Made by a program: the position numbers and the translations under genes. A stretch of 33,745 nt of DNA, from positions 295 through 34,039 of the forward strand of contig JAJZDW010000031.1 in the NCBI GenBank assembly GCA_021851405.1. The letters run 5' to 3'. This document shows, piece after piece, positions 8,661 through 17,838 of the stretch (position 1 is the stretch's first letter; each line of letters begins with the position of its first letter). This DNA is from Pseudomonadota bacterium. Its GTDB lineage: Bacteria; Pseudomonadota; Gammaproteobacteria; Steroidobacterales; Steroidobacteraceae. The notes under the pieces are model-generated. The model ran no database searches and had not been told where the DNA came from. It was given only the letters and a program-made list of their open reading frames with translations.

Positions 8661-9581
8661 TCAGCGCACATCGAGACCGCCGGAGCGCTGCATGCGCTCG
8701 GCGATGAAGCCGCACACCGCATCGATCGCCGTGTGGCGCGCACTGGTCTTGCGCCACACCGCACCCACACGGCGGCTGGGTACCGGCTTTGCGAACGGCA
8801 GCACGCGCGTACCGCGTGCATTGCCGTACGCGCCCTCGGTCGCCAACTGCGGCAGCAGCGTGATGCCGGCCCCGGTGGCCACCATCTGGCGCAGCGTCTC
8901 GAGACTGGTGGCGCTGAAGTCCTGACGTTCCCCGAGACCGGCTCGGCTGCACAGGGCGAGCGCCTGATCGCGCAGGCAGTGTCCTTCCTCGAGCAGCAGC
9001 AACGACTGGCCCTCCAGATCGCCCATCGTCACGCGCGAGCGTTGCGCGAGCGCGTGGCGGTCGGGGATGAGCACCTGGAACGGCTCGCTGTAGAGTTCGC
9101 GCGCCTCGAGACCGTCGAGCTCCACGGGCAGCGCCAGAATGCCCACGTCCAAATCGCCGGCCTTCAGCCGCTTCAGCATCGGGATCGTCTGATACTCGTG
9201 CAGATGCAACTGCAGGCGCGGCAGCGCCCGCTGCAGGGGCCGCGCGATGTGCGGCAGCAGGTACGGCCCGATGGTCGGCAGCAGCGCCACGCGCAGCACG
9301 CCGGCGAGCGGGTCGCGGTGCGAGCGGGCGAGAGTCGTGACCTCCTCGCACGCCTCGAGAATCCTGCGCGCACGCGCGACGATCTGCTCGCCGGGGTCGG
9401 TCAATGCCACGTTGTTCGGCTGGCGCTCGATGAGCTGCACGCCGAGGGATTGCTCGAGCTTCTTCAGCTGCGCCGAGAGCGTCGGCTGGCTGACGAAGCA
9501 GCGCTCGGCGGCCCGGCCGAAGTGGCGGGTATCGGCCACCGCCACCAGGTAGCGCAGATCTTTCAGCTTGATGTCCGGCAC
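8661..9581 (-). CDS. oxyR: Hydrogen peroxide-sensing LysR-type regulator OxyR
   Basis: A 306-aa LysR-family activator, the same size as E. coli OxyR (305 aa). The GTG start at 9581 has GGGAG about 8 nt upstream and puts the winged helix-turn-helix (FGRAAERCFVSQPTLSAQLKKLE) at residues 21-43, as in homologues. An in-frame ATG at 9710 would add an unneeded tail and run through the operator. The redox pair is present as GHCLRDQALALC, with C202 and C211 equivalent to E. coli C199 and C208. The ATSLETLRQMVATGAGITLLP core of the effector domain follows. It is divergent from ahpCD, its expected target, across a region with an OxyR-like operator. Confidence 0.96.
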   Translation of the reverse strand: MPDIKLKDLRYLVAVADTRHFGRAAERCFVSQPTLSAQLKKLEQSLGVQLIERQPNNVALTDPGEQIVARARRILEACEEVTTLARSHRDPLAGVLRVALLPTIGPYLLPHIARPLQRALPRLQLHLHEYQTIPMLKRLKAGDLDVGILALPVELDGLEARELYSEPFQVLIPDRHALAQRSRVTMGDLEGQSLLLLEEGHCLRDQALALCSRAGLGERQDFSATSLETLRQMVATGAGITLLPQLATEGAYGNARGTRVLPFAKPVPSRRVGAVWRKTSARHTAIDAVCGFIAERMQRSGGLDVR

Positions 9582-9605
9582 GGTGGATCTCCCGACGCCG
9601 GGTCG

Positions 9606-9642
9606 ATTTACAGCGTCTATCGCGATTATACAATCAATCGAT
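9606..9642. promoter_or_regulatory. OxyR operator overlapping divergent oxyR and ahpC promoters
   Basis: Four quarter-sites have the 11-bp register of the OxyR consensus ATAG-N7-CTAT-N7-ATAG-N7-CTAT. They read ATTT (9606), CTAT (9617), ATAC (9628) and CGAT (9639), 12 of 16 positions matching. A plus-strand promoter TTTACA-N16-TACAAT (9607-9612 and 9629-9634) points to ahpC. On the minus strand 9625-9630 reads TATAAT, a consensus -10 for oxyR with no good -35. Binding would therefore touch both promoters, suiting activation of one and autoregulation of the other. Confidence 0.7.
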
Positions 9643-9725
9643 TGGCTCAATGAAGAGCCGCCCCGCATGATGGCGCCCATCCCCACCGGGGAATCCCTAG
9701 CACCCCGCATCCAGGAGCGAGCGAC

Positions 9726-10265
9726 ATGTTATCGATTGGCCAGCGTTTTCCGGACTTCTCCCTCACCGGCGTCGTCTCCAACGACGTCACCAGCGCCTTC
9801 CAGACCTTCAACGGCCAGAGCTTCCCCGGCAAGTGGCTGGTGGTCTTTTTCTGGCCGAAGGATTTCACCTTCGTCTGTCCGACCGAGATCGCCGCTTTCG
9901 GTCGGCTCGAGAAAGCGTTCCAGGAGCGTGACGCCCAGGTGCTCGGCGCGAGCATCGACAGCGAGTTCGTGCACCTGGCCTGGCGCACCGAGAAGGAGGA
10001 GCTGCGCACTCTGCCGTTCCCCATGCTCTCGGACATCAAGCGTCAGCTGTCGATGCGGCTCGGCATCCTGGACGCCGATGCAGGCGTCGCCCAGCGCGCG
10101 ACGTTCATCGTCGACCCGCAGGGCGTCATCCGCTTCGTCTACGTGACCGACCTGAACGTCGGGCGCAGTCCCGAAGAGGTGCTGCGCGTCCTCGATGCGC
10201 TGCAGACCGACGAGCTGTGCCCGTGCAACTGGAAGCAGGGCGAAGCCACGATCAAAGTCGCCTGA
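9726..10265 (+). CDS. ahpC: Alkyl hydroperoxide reductase AhpC (AhpD-dependent type)
   Basis: A 179-aa peroxiredoxin that reduces H2O2, organic peroxides and peroxynitrite. The peroxidatic cysteine is C51 in FVCPTE. The C-terminus ELCPCNW carries C165 and C167. This CxC arrangement is that of the mycobacterial AhpC that works with AhpD, rather than the enterobacterial AhpC-AhpF form. The ATG at 9726 follows AGGAG. ahpD begins 20 nt downstream and no ahpF is present, which supports the AhpD-dependent assignment. Expression is probably controlled by divergent OxyR. Confidence 0.95.
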   Translation: MLSIGQRFPDFSLTGVVSNDVTSAFQTFNGQSFPGKWLVVFFWPKDFTFVCPTEIAAFGRLEKAFQERDAQVLGASIDSEFVHLAWRTEKEELRTLPFPMLSDIKRQLSMRLGILDADAGVAQRATFIVDPQGVIRFVYVTDLNVGRSPEEVLRVLDALQTDELCPCNWKQGEATIKVA

Positions 10266-10285
10266 GCGGCGCGAAGGAGACGACG

Positions 10286-10852
10286 ATGACGACCCTCGAA
10301 GCCATTCGCGATGCGCTGCCGGAGTACGCGCGGGACCTGAAGCTGAACCTCTCGAGCGTGCTCAGCGCGGCGGGCGCGCCCGGGCTGAGCGAGACACAGA
10401 TCTGGGCGATCGCCCTGGCCTCGGCCGCCGCCTCGCGCAACCGGCGGATGCTCGCCGCGTTCGACGCGCTGGCGGCAGCGCACCTCGATGCCGCGCAGCG
10501 TCAGGCCGCGCACGCGGCGGCGGCGATCATGGGCATGAACAACGTGTATTACCGGTTCACCCACCTGGTCGAGGACCACGAGTACGCCACGCTGCCGGCG
10601 CGGTTGCGGATGAACGTGATCGGCAACCCGGGGATCGCCAAGGTGGATTTCGAGCTGCTCTCGCTCGCCGTGTCGGCCATCAATGGGTGCGGTGCCTGCA
10701 TCGTCGCCCACGAACGGCAGGTTCGTCAGCACGGTCTGGGCCGTGAGGCGGTGCAGAGCGCCGTGCGGATCGCAGCCACGGTGCATGCCGTGGCGCGAGT
10801 GCTCGAGAACGTCCAGGATGCCGATGGCGCACGGGAGGCGCGCGCCGCCTGA
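10286..10852 (+). CDS. ahpD: Alkyl hydroperoxidase AhpD
   Basis: A 188-aa carboxymuconolactone decarboxylase-fold protein that reduces AhpC, drawing electrons from lipoylated proteins in the characterised mycobacterial system. The catalytic set is E123, C135, C138 and H142 (GCGACIVAHE), spaced like the mycobacterial E118/C130/C133/H137. The start at 10286 has AAGGAG 6-7 nt upstream; an ATG at 10217 would overlap ahpC and lacks support. It is co-transcribed with ahpC by position. A GC-rich hairpin follows the stop. Confidence 0.95.
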   Translation: MTTLEAIRDALPEYARDLKLNLSSVLSAAGAPGLSETQIWAIALASAAASRNRRMLAAFDALAAAHLDAAQRQAAHAAAAIMGMNNVYYRFTHLVEDHEYATLPARLRMNVIGNPGIAKVDFELLSLAVSAINGCGACIVAHERQVRQHGLGREAVQSAVRIAATVHAVARVLENVQDADGAREARAA

Positions 10853-10859
10853 GGCACAC

Positions 10860-10888
10860 GCGCCCTCCTGCCCAGCGCAGGAGGGCGC
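10860..10888. terminator. Hairpin between convergent ahpD and methyltransferase genes
   Basis: A perfect 11-bp stem (GCGCCCTCCTG pairing with CAGGAGGGCGC) with a 7-nt loop lies between the two stop codons. There is no T-run on either side, so it may be a weak terminator or an mRNA 3'-end stabiliser. Confidence 0.5.
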
Positions 10889-10896
10889 GGTACGGC

Positions 10897-11448
10897 TCAG
10901 AACACCCATGGGATGAGCATGCGCGTGCGCGCCTTGTAGGCCGCGTACGCCTCGGGAAACTGCTCGGCCATCATGCGCTCCTCGGTGCGAGCGCTATAGA
11001 GGAAGTAGGCAAAAAACAGCACCAGCGCCCACCCCCACATCGGATCGAGCGCGACCGTCGAGCCGAGCAGCGCCAGGAGGATGCCGGTGTAGATCGGATG
11101 ACGGACGTACGCGTAGGGGCCGCGGGTCACGAGCTCGTGGTCGGCGCGCAGAGACATCGGCATGCCCCAGTTGCGCCCCAGGTACATGCGCGCCCAGACG
11201 GCAAACCCCAACCCCAGTGCAACCAGCGCCGCACCGCTCCACTGGCGCACCGGACCCGCTGCGCTGCCGAGCCGCCCATCGCCGCTGTGCAGACGCACAC
11301 CGACCAACAGCGCGAGGATGGCGAGTCGTGCGATCCAGGTTTTCCACGGCGCATGCGCACTGGCGCGTTTGTTGAACTGCGCCGCGACCAGCCAGATCAC
11401 GACGAACGCGAGCCACAGGCCGTCGATCAGGTGCGAAACGGGCGTCAT
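10897..11448 (-). CDS. Isoprenylcysteine carboxyl methyltransferase-family membrane protein
   Basis: A 183-aa integral membrane protein with about four to five hydrophobic segments (near residues 8-24, 40-52, 70-88, 120-133 and 137-151). The C-terminal half has the ICMT/PEMT-family signature: LVTRGPYAYVRHPIYTG for AdoMet binding, then E-E-R...F-P-E-Y-Y and a terminal I-P motif. Bacterial members are inferred S-adenosylmethionine-dependent methyltransferases acting at the membrane, and substrates are generally unknown. It starts 7 nt after the yajQ stop on the same strand, so the two are probably one operon. Confidence 0.85.
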   Translation of the reverse strand: MTPVSHLIDGLWLAFVVIWLVAAQFNKRASAHAPWKTWIARLAILALLVGVRLHSGDGRLGSAAGPVRQWSGAALVALGLGFAVWARMYLGRNWGMPMSLRADHELVTRGPYAYVRHPIYTGILLALLGSTVALDPMWGWALVLFFAYFLYSARTEERMMAEQFPEAYAAYKARTRMLIPWVF

Positions 11449-11455
11449 CGGCGGC

Positions 11456-11938
11456 TCAGTCGCGGAAATTGTTGAATTGTAGCGGCACCGGCACCTTCGC
11501 CCCGCGCAGCAGCGCCATGGCCGCCTGCAGATCGTCGCGTTGTTTGCCCGTGACGCGCACCTTCTCGCCCTGGAGGCTCCCCTGCACCTTCAGCTTCGAG
11601 TCCTTCAACAACCGCGTGACCTGCCGGCCCGTCTCGGCGTCGATCCCCTGCTTCAGGTGCACCTCCTGGCGGGCCGAGGACAGGGTGGTCAGCGGATCCT
11701 TCGCGTCCAGGCAGGCCAGGTCGACGCCGCGTTTGGCGAGACGCAGCTTGAGGATCTCGAGCATCTGCTTGAGCTGGAATTCCACCTGCGCCTGCAGCGT
11801 CACGACGAACGCCTCGAGCTCGAAGCATGCGCCGGTGTCTTTGAAGTCGAACCGCTGGGTGAGCTCCCGGTTGGCCTGGTCGACCGCGTTGGCCACCTCG
11901 TGACCATCGAGCTCGGAGACCACATCGAATGAGGGCAT
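11456..11938 (-). CDS. yajQ: YajQ-family nucleotide-binding protein
   Basis: 160 aa, matching the E. coli protein closely: it starts MPSFDVVSE, contains RFDFK, then KQGID, KDSKLKVQ, RVTGKQRDDLQA and ends QFNNFRD. YajQ proteins have two similar alpha/beta domains that bind nucleotides; in Pseudomonas and Xanthomonas a member acts as a cyclic-di-GMP effector. The ATG at 11938 is fixed by the family N-terminus; the open frame continues upstream to 12448 but only as an antisense shadow of the trp leader and trpE. A TACAAT -10-like element lies 35 nt upstream on the minus strand. The gene is divergent from the trp leader. Confidence 0.95.
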   Translation of the reverse strand: MPSFDVVSELDGHEVANAVDQANRELTQRFDFKDTGACFELEAFVVTLQAQVEFQLKQMLEILKLRLAKRGVDLACLDAKDPLTTLSSARQEVHLKQGIDAETGRQVTRLLKDSKLKVQGSLQGEKVRVTGKQRDDLQAAMALLRGAKVPVPLQFNNFRD

Positions 11939-12010
11939 GGCGCGCCACCGCAGGCTGACGGAAAGGGCGGGTATTGTATCGCGCGCAGCGGTGGTGATAG
12001 GCTCCGGGCC

Positions 12011-12085
12011 ATGCTTCAGCTGCACCCGACCAACCGGCACTGGTGGTGGCGCACTCTCCCTCCGGAGTGGGCCGCGGGCTGCTGA
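12011..12085 (+). CDS. trpL: trp operon leader peptide with three consecutive Trp codons
   Basis: A 24-codon frame, ATG at 12011 to TGA at 12083, has TGG-TGG-TGG at codons 11-13 (12041-12049) and a fourth Trp codon at 12068. It lies just upstream of a terminator and trpE, exactly as expected of an attenuation leader peptide. Its last third overlaps the RNA segment that must be free for antitermination (12062-12071). The ribosome-binding site is weak. The peptide itself probably has no function beyond sensing charged tRNA-Trp. Confidence 0.9.
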   Translation: MLQLHPTNRHWWWRTLPPEWAAGC

Positions 12086-12157
12086 TTTTCTTCCGCACAA
12101 GACAGCCGCAAGAACAGATAAAACCCATTCCGGACCCGCTCCGGAGTGGGTTTTTTT
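12048..12157 (+). promoter_or_regulatory. trp transcription attenuator with mutually exclusive hairpins
   Basis: Three alternative pairings are visible. The 1:2 hairpin uses 12048-12073 (CACTC with GAGTG, extended by GGC/GCC). The 2:3 antiterminator pairs CCGGAGTGGG (12062-12071) with 12124-12133. The 3:4 terminator pairs AAAACCCATTCCGG (12120-12133) with 12141-12154. Arms 2 and 4 are the same sequence, CCGGAGTGGG, so arm 3 must choose. A ribosome stalled at the Trp codons 12041-12049 would cover arm 1 and leave arm 2 free, allowing read-through into trpE when tryptophan is short. Confidence 0.9.
12120..12157 (+). terminator. Intrinsic terminator of the trp attenuator
   Basis: A 14-bp stem containing one G-U wobble (12120-12133 with 12141-12154) and a 7-nt loop runs directly into seven T residues (12151-12157). 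It lies 26 nt before the trpE start. Confidence 0.93.
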
Positions 12158-12182
12158 ACGCCCGAGTGTTTTGGAGAACGCG

Positions 12183-13567
12183 TTGAAGCCACCATTTGAC
12201 ATCCCAGGGGATCTCGACACGCCGGTCTCGGCGTTCATGAAGCTCAGCGCCTTCGCCCCGCACTTTCTGCTCGAGAGCGTCGAGGGCGGGGAGCGCCTCG
12301 GGCGGTTTTCCTTCATTGGCTTCGGCGAGGCGCTCACGGTGCGTCTGACGCACGCAGGCCTGCAGATCGGCGCCGAGCGCCGGCCGGTCCCGAGCAGCGC
12401 CGCGGAATTGCTCGAGGGCCTGCGCAGCGCCCTCGGGCGCACCGCCATACCCGGACCGCCGCTGCCGGGCGTGCCGCTCGCCGGCGGACTGGTCGGCTAC
12501 GCCGCCTATGACGTGGTGCGCTTCTTCGAGCGCCTGGCGGTGCCGGCCGGGAAGCCCTCGGAGGTACCGGCGCTGCACTACGTCGCGCCGAGCTCGCTGC
12601 TCGTGTTCGATCATCTGACGCGGGGCATCGCGCTGCTGCACGCCGGCAGCGAAGCGGACCGGCAGCGACTGCGGCAGGAGATCATCCAGGCCCTGCGCGG
12701 TGCGCTGCCGGCGCGCGCCCGCGGCGGGCGCTGCAGCCCCGCGGAGGCCTCGAGCAGCCGAGCGCAGTACCTCTCGGGCGTCGAGCGGATCAAGGAATAC
12801 ATTGCCGCGGGCGACGTCTACCAGCTGGTGCTCTCCAGCCGCTTCTCCGGCCGGCACGAACTAGACCCCTTCCAGGCCTACCGGGCGCTGCGGATGATCA
12901 ACCCCTCGCCCTACATGTACTACTGCGCGCTCGGGGATGTCACGGTGGTCGGCTCCTCGCCCGAGGCGCTGGTGCGGCTGCACGACGGCGTCGCGCGACT
13001 GCGGCCGATCGCCGGTACCCGGCCGCGCTCGGACGACCCGGCGACCGATCAGGCGCGCGAGGCGGAGCTGCGCGCCGACCCGAAGGAGAACGCCGAGCAC
13101 GTCATGCTCGTCGATCTGGCGCGCAACGACCTCGGCCGGGTCGCGCAGGCCGGCAGTGTCACGGTCGAGCCGTACCGCTCGATCGAGCGCTACAGCCACG
13201 TGATGCACATGGTCAGCGGCGTCAACGGTCGGCTCGCCGCCGGCACCGATGCCTTCGACCTGTTCGCCGCGGCATTCCCGGCCGGGACGCTGGTCGGCGC
13301 CCCGAAGGTGCGCGCCATGCAGATCATCGATGAGCTCGAGCCGGTCAACCGAGGTCTCTACGGCGGCACGGTCGGCTACTTCGGCGCCGGCGGCGACATG
13401 GATCACGCCATCACCATCCGCACGTTGGTGTTTCGCGGCGACGAGTACAGCTACCAGGCGGGCGCGGGCATCGTCGCCGACAGCGTGCCGGAGGCCGAAC
13501 ACGCCGAAGTACTGGCCAAGAGCGGCGCGATGGCGCGGGCGCTCGAGATGGCCCGGGAGGGGTTCTG

Positions 13568-13568
<1 letters not shown>
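12183..13568 (+). CDS. trpE: Anthranilate synthase component I
   Basis: A 461-aa chorismate-using subunit that makes anthranilate with ammonia supplied by TrpG. The start is taken as TTG at 12183, with GGAG 6-8 nt upstream and directly after the attenuator. The open frame extends to 11937 but that part is leader RNA. The N-terminal region contains the tryptophan feedback-site segment [18 protein letters not shown] (about residues 31-48). The C-terminal chorismate-binding core has [15 protein letters not shown], the DLARNDLGR segment, [10 protein letters not shown] and GGTVGYFG. It is slightly shorter at the N-terminus than typical TrpE. First structural gene of the operon; its stop overlaps the trpG start (TGATG). 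Confidence 0.95.
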
Positions 13569-14165
<597 letters not shown>

Positions 14166-14182
<17 letters not shown>

Positions 14183-15197
14183 GCTGCTCGAGCGGCTGCT
14201 CGAGGGCATCGATCTCACCCAACCCGAGGCCGAGGTGCTGCTCGGCCTGCTGACCGACGGGACGGCCGCGCCGGCGATGATCGGCGCGGTGCTCGCCGCG
14301 CTGCGCGCCAAGGGCGCGGTGGCCGATGAGGTGCGCGGCTTCGCCGAGGCGATGCGCCGGCTGGCCCGTCCGCCGGCGCTGCCGTCCGGCGTGCGCGCCA
14401 TCGACATCGTGGGCACCGGCGGGGACCGTTCCGGCAGCCTGAACATCTCCACCGGTACGGCGCTGCTGACGGCCGCCTGCGGCCTGCCGGTGATCAAACA
14501 TGGCAACCGCTCCGTCTCGAGTCGCGCCGGCAGTGCCGATGTGCTCGAGGCCCTCGGCCTGCCCATGCCGCTCGATGAGCGCGCGGCGGGGGAGTGTCTG
14601 GCGGCCTGCGGCTTCACGTTCCTCTTTGCCCCGCACTATCACTCGGCCACGCAAGCGGTCGCCGCGGCGCGCCGCGCCCTCGGGGTGCGTACGGTATTCA
14701 ACATCCTCGGCCCGCTGACCAACCCGGCGCATCCGCCGCTGCGGCTGATCGGCGCGTTCAGCCTGCCCGTGGCGCAGCTGATGGCCGAGAGCCTCGCCGG
14801 CATGCAGATCGAGCGGGCATTCGTCGTGCACGGCGCGGAGGGATGGGACGAGCCGACCCCGGTCGGACCGTTCACGCTGTTCGAGGTGCGCCCGGGGCAG
14901 GTCCATCGCGAGGTCCGCCGGCCGGAGGATTACGGGCTCGAGTGCTGCTCCTCGGCGGCCCTCGCCGGCGGTGACGCCGAACACAATGCGGCGGCGCTGC
15001 GTGCCGTGCTGCGCGCCGAGGCGCACGGTGCGCACCGCGACTGTCTGCTGCTCGGGGCCGCGCTCGCCCTGGAGGTGGCGGGCGAAGTGAGCAGCCCGCA
15101 CGCAGGCATCGAGCGGGCCGCACGCGCGATCGACAGCGGCGCTGCGGCCGACGTGCTGGCGCGGCTGGAACGGGTGGGAGCGGCCCATGGGCGGTGA
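14166..15197 (+). CDS. trpD: Anthranilate phosphoribosyltransferase
   Basis: A 343-aa enzyme that joins anthranilate to phosphoribosyl pyrophosphate. The glycine-rich PRPP loop GTGGD is at residues 83-87, followed by NISTGTA, the KHGNRSVSS segment and [10 protein letters not shown]. The start at 14166 lies within the end of trpG and matches the usual family N-terminus (an all-helical ELLERLL segment); the open frame further upstream is trpG read out of frame. It is a single-function protein, not fused to TrpG as in E. coli. Its 3' end overlaps trpC by 11 nt. Confidence 0.95.
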
Positions 15198-16017
15198 TTT
15201 CCTGGCGCAGATGGCCGCCTCCAGTCATGCGCGAGCAGAGGCGGCACGCCGCGTCTGCTCCGAGGAGCACCTGCTCGAGCGGGCCGGCGCCGAGGCGCCC
15301 GCGCCGGCGCTCGGCTGGTCACGCGGGCACTTCGGGATCATCGCCGAGCTGAAGCTGCGCTCCCCGGCCGTCGGGGCGCTTGGCAGCAGCGCCACGGATG
15401 TGGCCGCGCGGGTGCGCGCCTATGCCGCGGCGGGGGCGGCGGCCGTCTCGGTGCTGACCGAGCCGCAGCGCTTCGACGGTGCGCTGGCGCATCTGCGCGG
15501 TGCGGCCGACGCTCTCGCGCCGCTCGGGGTGCCGGCGATGCGCAAGGACTTCCTGGTCGATCCGTATCAGATCGCCGAGGCCCGCGCCGCGGGCGCCGGC
15601 GGTGTGCTGCTGATCGTGCGCATGCTCCCGGACGAGCGGCTCGAGGCGATGATCGCGCGCGCCCGTGCCCTCGGCCTGTTCGTGCTGCTCGAGACGTTCG
15701 ATGCGCCGGACATCGAGCGGCTGCACTCGCTCATCGGGCGAGTCGGCAGTGCCGGGCTGCTCGCCGGCCTCAACAGCCGCGACCTCAGCACGCTCGAGGT
15801 GGTGCCGAGCCGGCTCGAGACGCTCGCACCGCTGCTGCCTCAGACGCTGCCGCGGGTGGCCGAGAGCGGCGTCTCGAGCCCCGAGGATGCGCATCGCATG
15901 GGCCGGGCAGGCTATGACTTGGCGCTGGTCGGCAGTGCGCTGATGCGTGCGCCGGACCCCGGCTCGCTCGCCGCGGCGATGAGCGCGGCCGGCCGGGCCG
16001 GCCAGGCGGAGCGCTGA
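15187..16017 (+). CDS. trpC: Indole-3-glycerol phosphate synthase
   Basis: A 276-aa TIM-barrel enzyme that closes the indole ring from carboxyphenylamino-deoxyribulose phosphate. It shows IIAELKLRSPAVG (catalytic Lys; usually IAEIKRRSPS), VSVLTEPQRFDG, MRKDFLVDPYQI, GLNSRDL and AESGVSS. It is monofunctional; TrpF is the separate next gene rather than a fusion as in E. coli. It begins inside trpD (ATG 15187) and is followed by trpF after one base. Confidence 0.95.
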   Translation: MGGDFLAQMAASSHARAEAARRVCSEEHLLERAGAEAPAPALGWSRGHFGIIAELKLRSPAVGALGSSATDVAARVRAYAAAGAAAVSVLTEPQRFDGALAHLRGAADALAPLGVPAMRKDFLVDPYQIAEARAAGAGGVLLIVRMLPDERLEAMIARARALGLFVLLETFDAPDIERLHSLIGRVGSAGLLAGLNSRDLSTLEVVPSRLETLAPLLPQTLPRVAESGVSSPEDAHRMGRAGYDLALVGSALMRAPDPGSLAAAMSAAGRAGQAER

Positions 16018-16018
16018 G

Positions 16019-16612
16019 ATGTGGATCAAGATCTGCGGCATGACGACGCCCGAGGCGCTCGAGGCAGCCGTGGGCGCCGGGGTCGATGCGGTCGGCTTCG
16101 TGTTCGCCGAGTCGGTGCGCCGGGTCAGCGCCCAGCGCGCGGCGGTGCTGGCCGAGGCGGTGCGCGGCAAGGTGCGCTGCGTGGCGGTGACCCGTCATCC
16201 CGGCCAGGACGAGATCGAGGAGATCCTCGCGGTATTCCGTCCCGACGTCCTGCAGAGTGATGCGGCGGACCTCGATCAGCTGCACCTGCCGCAGCACCTC
16301 GAGCGGTTGCCGGTGCTGCGCGTGGCCCACGGATCGCTGCCGCCGCGGCTGCTGTTCGAGGGGGCCGTGAGCGGTGCCGGCCGGACCTGCGACTGGAGCG
16401 CCGCGGCCGAAGTGGCGCGGCGCAGCGAGCTGGTGCTCGCCGGCGGCCTCGATCCGACCAACGTCGCCACGGCCATCGCAGCGGTCCGGCCGTTCGGCGT
16501 CGATGTCTCGAGCGGCGTCGAGGCCCGCCCGGGGGTCAAAGATCCGCAGGCCATAGAACGATTCGTGAAGGCGGCGCGCATGGGGTGCGCCGCAGTGCAG
16601 GAGCCGACATGA
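16019..16612 (+). CDS. trpF: Phosphoribosylanthranilate isomerase
   Basis: A 197-aa TIM-barrel isomerase. The catalytic Cys is in the start motif IKICGMT (C6) and the catalytic Asp is in the CDWS segment; the phosphate-binding GGL and the VDVSSGVE...PGVKD ending are intact. One common segment, the LQLHG-type strand, reads [11 protein letters not shown] here, a variation I do not regard as disabling. It starts one base after trpC and shares ATGA with the trpB start. Confidence 0.94.
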   Translation: MWIKICGMTTPEALEAAVGAGVDAVGFVFAESVRRVSAQRAAVLAEAVRGKVRCVAVTRHPGQDEIEEILAVFRPDVLQSDAADLDQLHLPQHLERLPVLRVAHGSLPPRLLFEGAVSGAGRTCDWSAAAEVARRSELVLAGGLDPTNVATAIAAVRPFGVDVSSGVEARPGVKDPQAIERFVKAARMGCAAVQEPT

Positions 16613-17838
16613 GTGTGAATGCAACCGAAGTCCTGGCGGACCTCGCCGCGGGCCGCCTGCCCGATGCGCACGGCCGCTTCGGCCCGTTTGGCGGGCGATA
16701 CGTGCCGGAGACGCTGATCCCGGCGCTCGAGCGCCTCGAGGCCGGCGTGCGCGAGCATCTGCACGCGCCGTCCTTTCAGGAAGAGCTGGGCGAGCAGCTC
16801 ACGAGCTGGGTGGGACGCCCGACGGCGCTGACGTTCGCGGCGCGCCTCTCGGCCGAGTGGGGCGCGCGCATCTGGCTGAAGCGCGAAGATCTGGCCCACA
16901 CCGGTGCGCACAAGATCAACAACGCCCTCGGCCAGGCGCTGCTCGCGCGCCGCCTGGGCGCGCGGCGCATCGTCGCGGAGACCGGCGCCGGCCAACACGG
17001 CGTGGCCAGCGCCGCAGCCTGTGCGCGGCTCGGCCTGCCCTGCATCGTCTACATGGGGGCGATCGACATGGAGCGCCAGGCGCCGAACGTCGGACGGATG
17101 CGCCTGCTCGGCGCGGAAGTGGTGCCCGTCACCGCCGGGGACCGCACGCTGCGCGCGGCCATCGACGAGGCGCTGCGCGACTGGGTGTCCGATCCGCTCG
17201 GCACGTACTATCTGCTCGGCTCGGCTGTCGGTCCGCATCCCTATCCGTATCTGGTGCGCGAGCTGCAAGCGGTGATCGGCCGTGAGGCGCGTGCGCAGTT
17301 CCTGAAGCAGGCCGGCCGGCTCCCTGAGGCCGTCATGGCCTGCGTCGGCGGCGGCTCGAACGCCATCGGGATGTTTCATCCGTTCGTGCCCGACCCGGGC
17401 GTCGAGATCATCGGGGTGGAAGCCGGCGGCACGGGCAGCACCCTCGGCGGCAATGCCGCGACGTTGTCCTACGGGCAGCCCGGCGTGCTGCACGGCACCT
17501 ATTCGATGCTGCTGCAGGATGGGGACGGACAGGTCCAGGAAACCCATTCGGTGTCCGCCGGCCTGGATTATCCGGGCGTCGGTCCCGAACACGCGCTGCT
17601 CGCGCGCATCGGGCGGGTACGCTACGAGAGCGCCAGCGACACCGAGGCGCTCGAGGCGGTGCGGGCACTGTGCCGCTACGAGGGCATCCTGCCGGCGCTC
17701 GAGAGCGCGCACGCGCTCGCCGGTGCGAAGCGCTGGGCTGCAGCGCATCCGGACGGCACGCTCGTCGTCTGTCTATCCGGCCGCGGCGACAAGGACATGC
17801 CGACACTGCAACAGACGCTGCTCGCGGAGAACGCATGA
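16609..17838 (+). CDS. trpB: Tryptophan synthase beta subunit
   Basis: A 409-aa PLP enzyme that condenses indole with serine. It carries [15 protein letters not shown] near the N-terminus, the PLP lysine K102 in HTGAHKINN, the ETGAGQHG segment and the phosphate-cup GGGSNA. The start at 16609 has GGAG upstream and overlaps the trpF stop by four bases. Its stop overlaps trpA in the same way, typical of the coupled synthesis of the alpha2-beta2 complex. Canonical TrpB1, not the TrpB2 form. Confidence 0.97.
   Translation: MSVNATEVLADLAAGRLPDAHGRFGPFGGRYVPETLIPALERLEAGVREHLHAPSFQEELGEQLTSWVGRPTALTFAARLSAEWGARIWLKREDLAHTGAHKINNALGQALLARRLGARRIVAETGAGQHGVASAAACARLGLPCIVYMGAIDMERQAPNVGRMRLLGAEVVPVTAGDRTLRAAIDEALRDWVSDPLGTYYLLGSAVGPHPYPYLVRELQAVIGREARAQFLKQAGRLPEAVMACVGGGSNAIGMFHPFVPDPGVEIIGVEAGGTGSTLGGNAATLSYGQPGVLHGTYSMLLQDGDGQVQETHSVSAGLDYPGVGPEHALLARIGRVRYESASDTEALEAVRALCRYEGILPALESAHALAGAKRWAAAHPDGTLVVCLSGRGDKDMPTLQQTLLAENA

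Noticed and set aside
8629-9633. Upstream extension of the lipase frame to a 764-aa protein
   Set aside because: The extension runs through oxyR in another frame and is Arg/Ala-rich with no domain; the lipase begins near 8628.
11937-12182. In-frame N-terminal extension of trpE from an ATG at 11937
   Set aside because: It would translate the leader peptide region and attenuator; the TTG at 12183 has a ribosome-binding site and matches the TrpE N-terminus.
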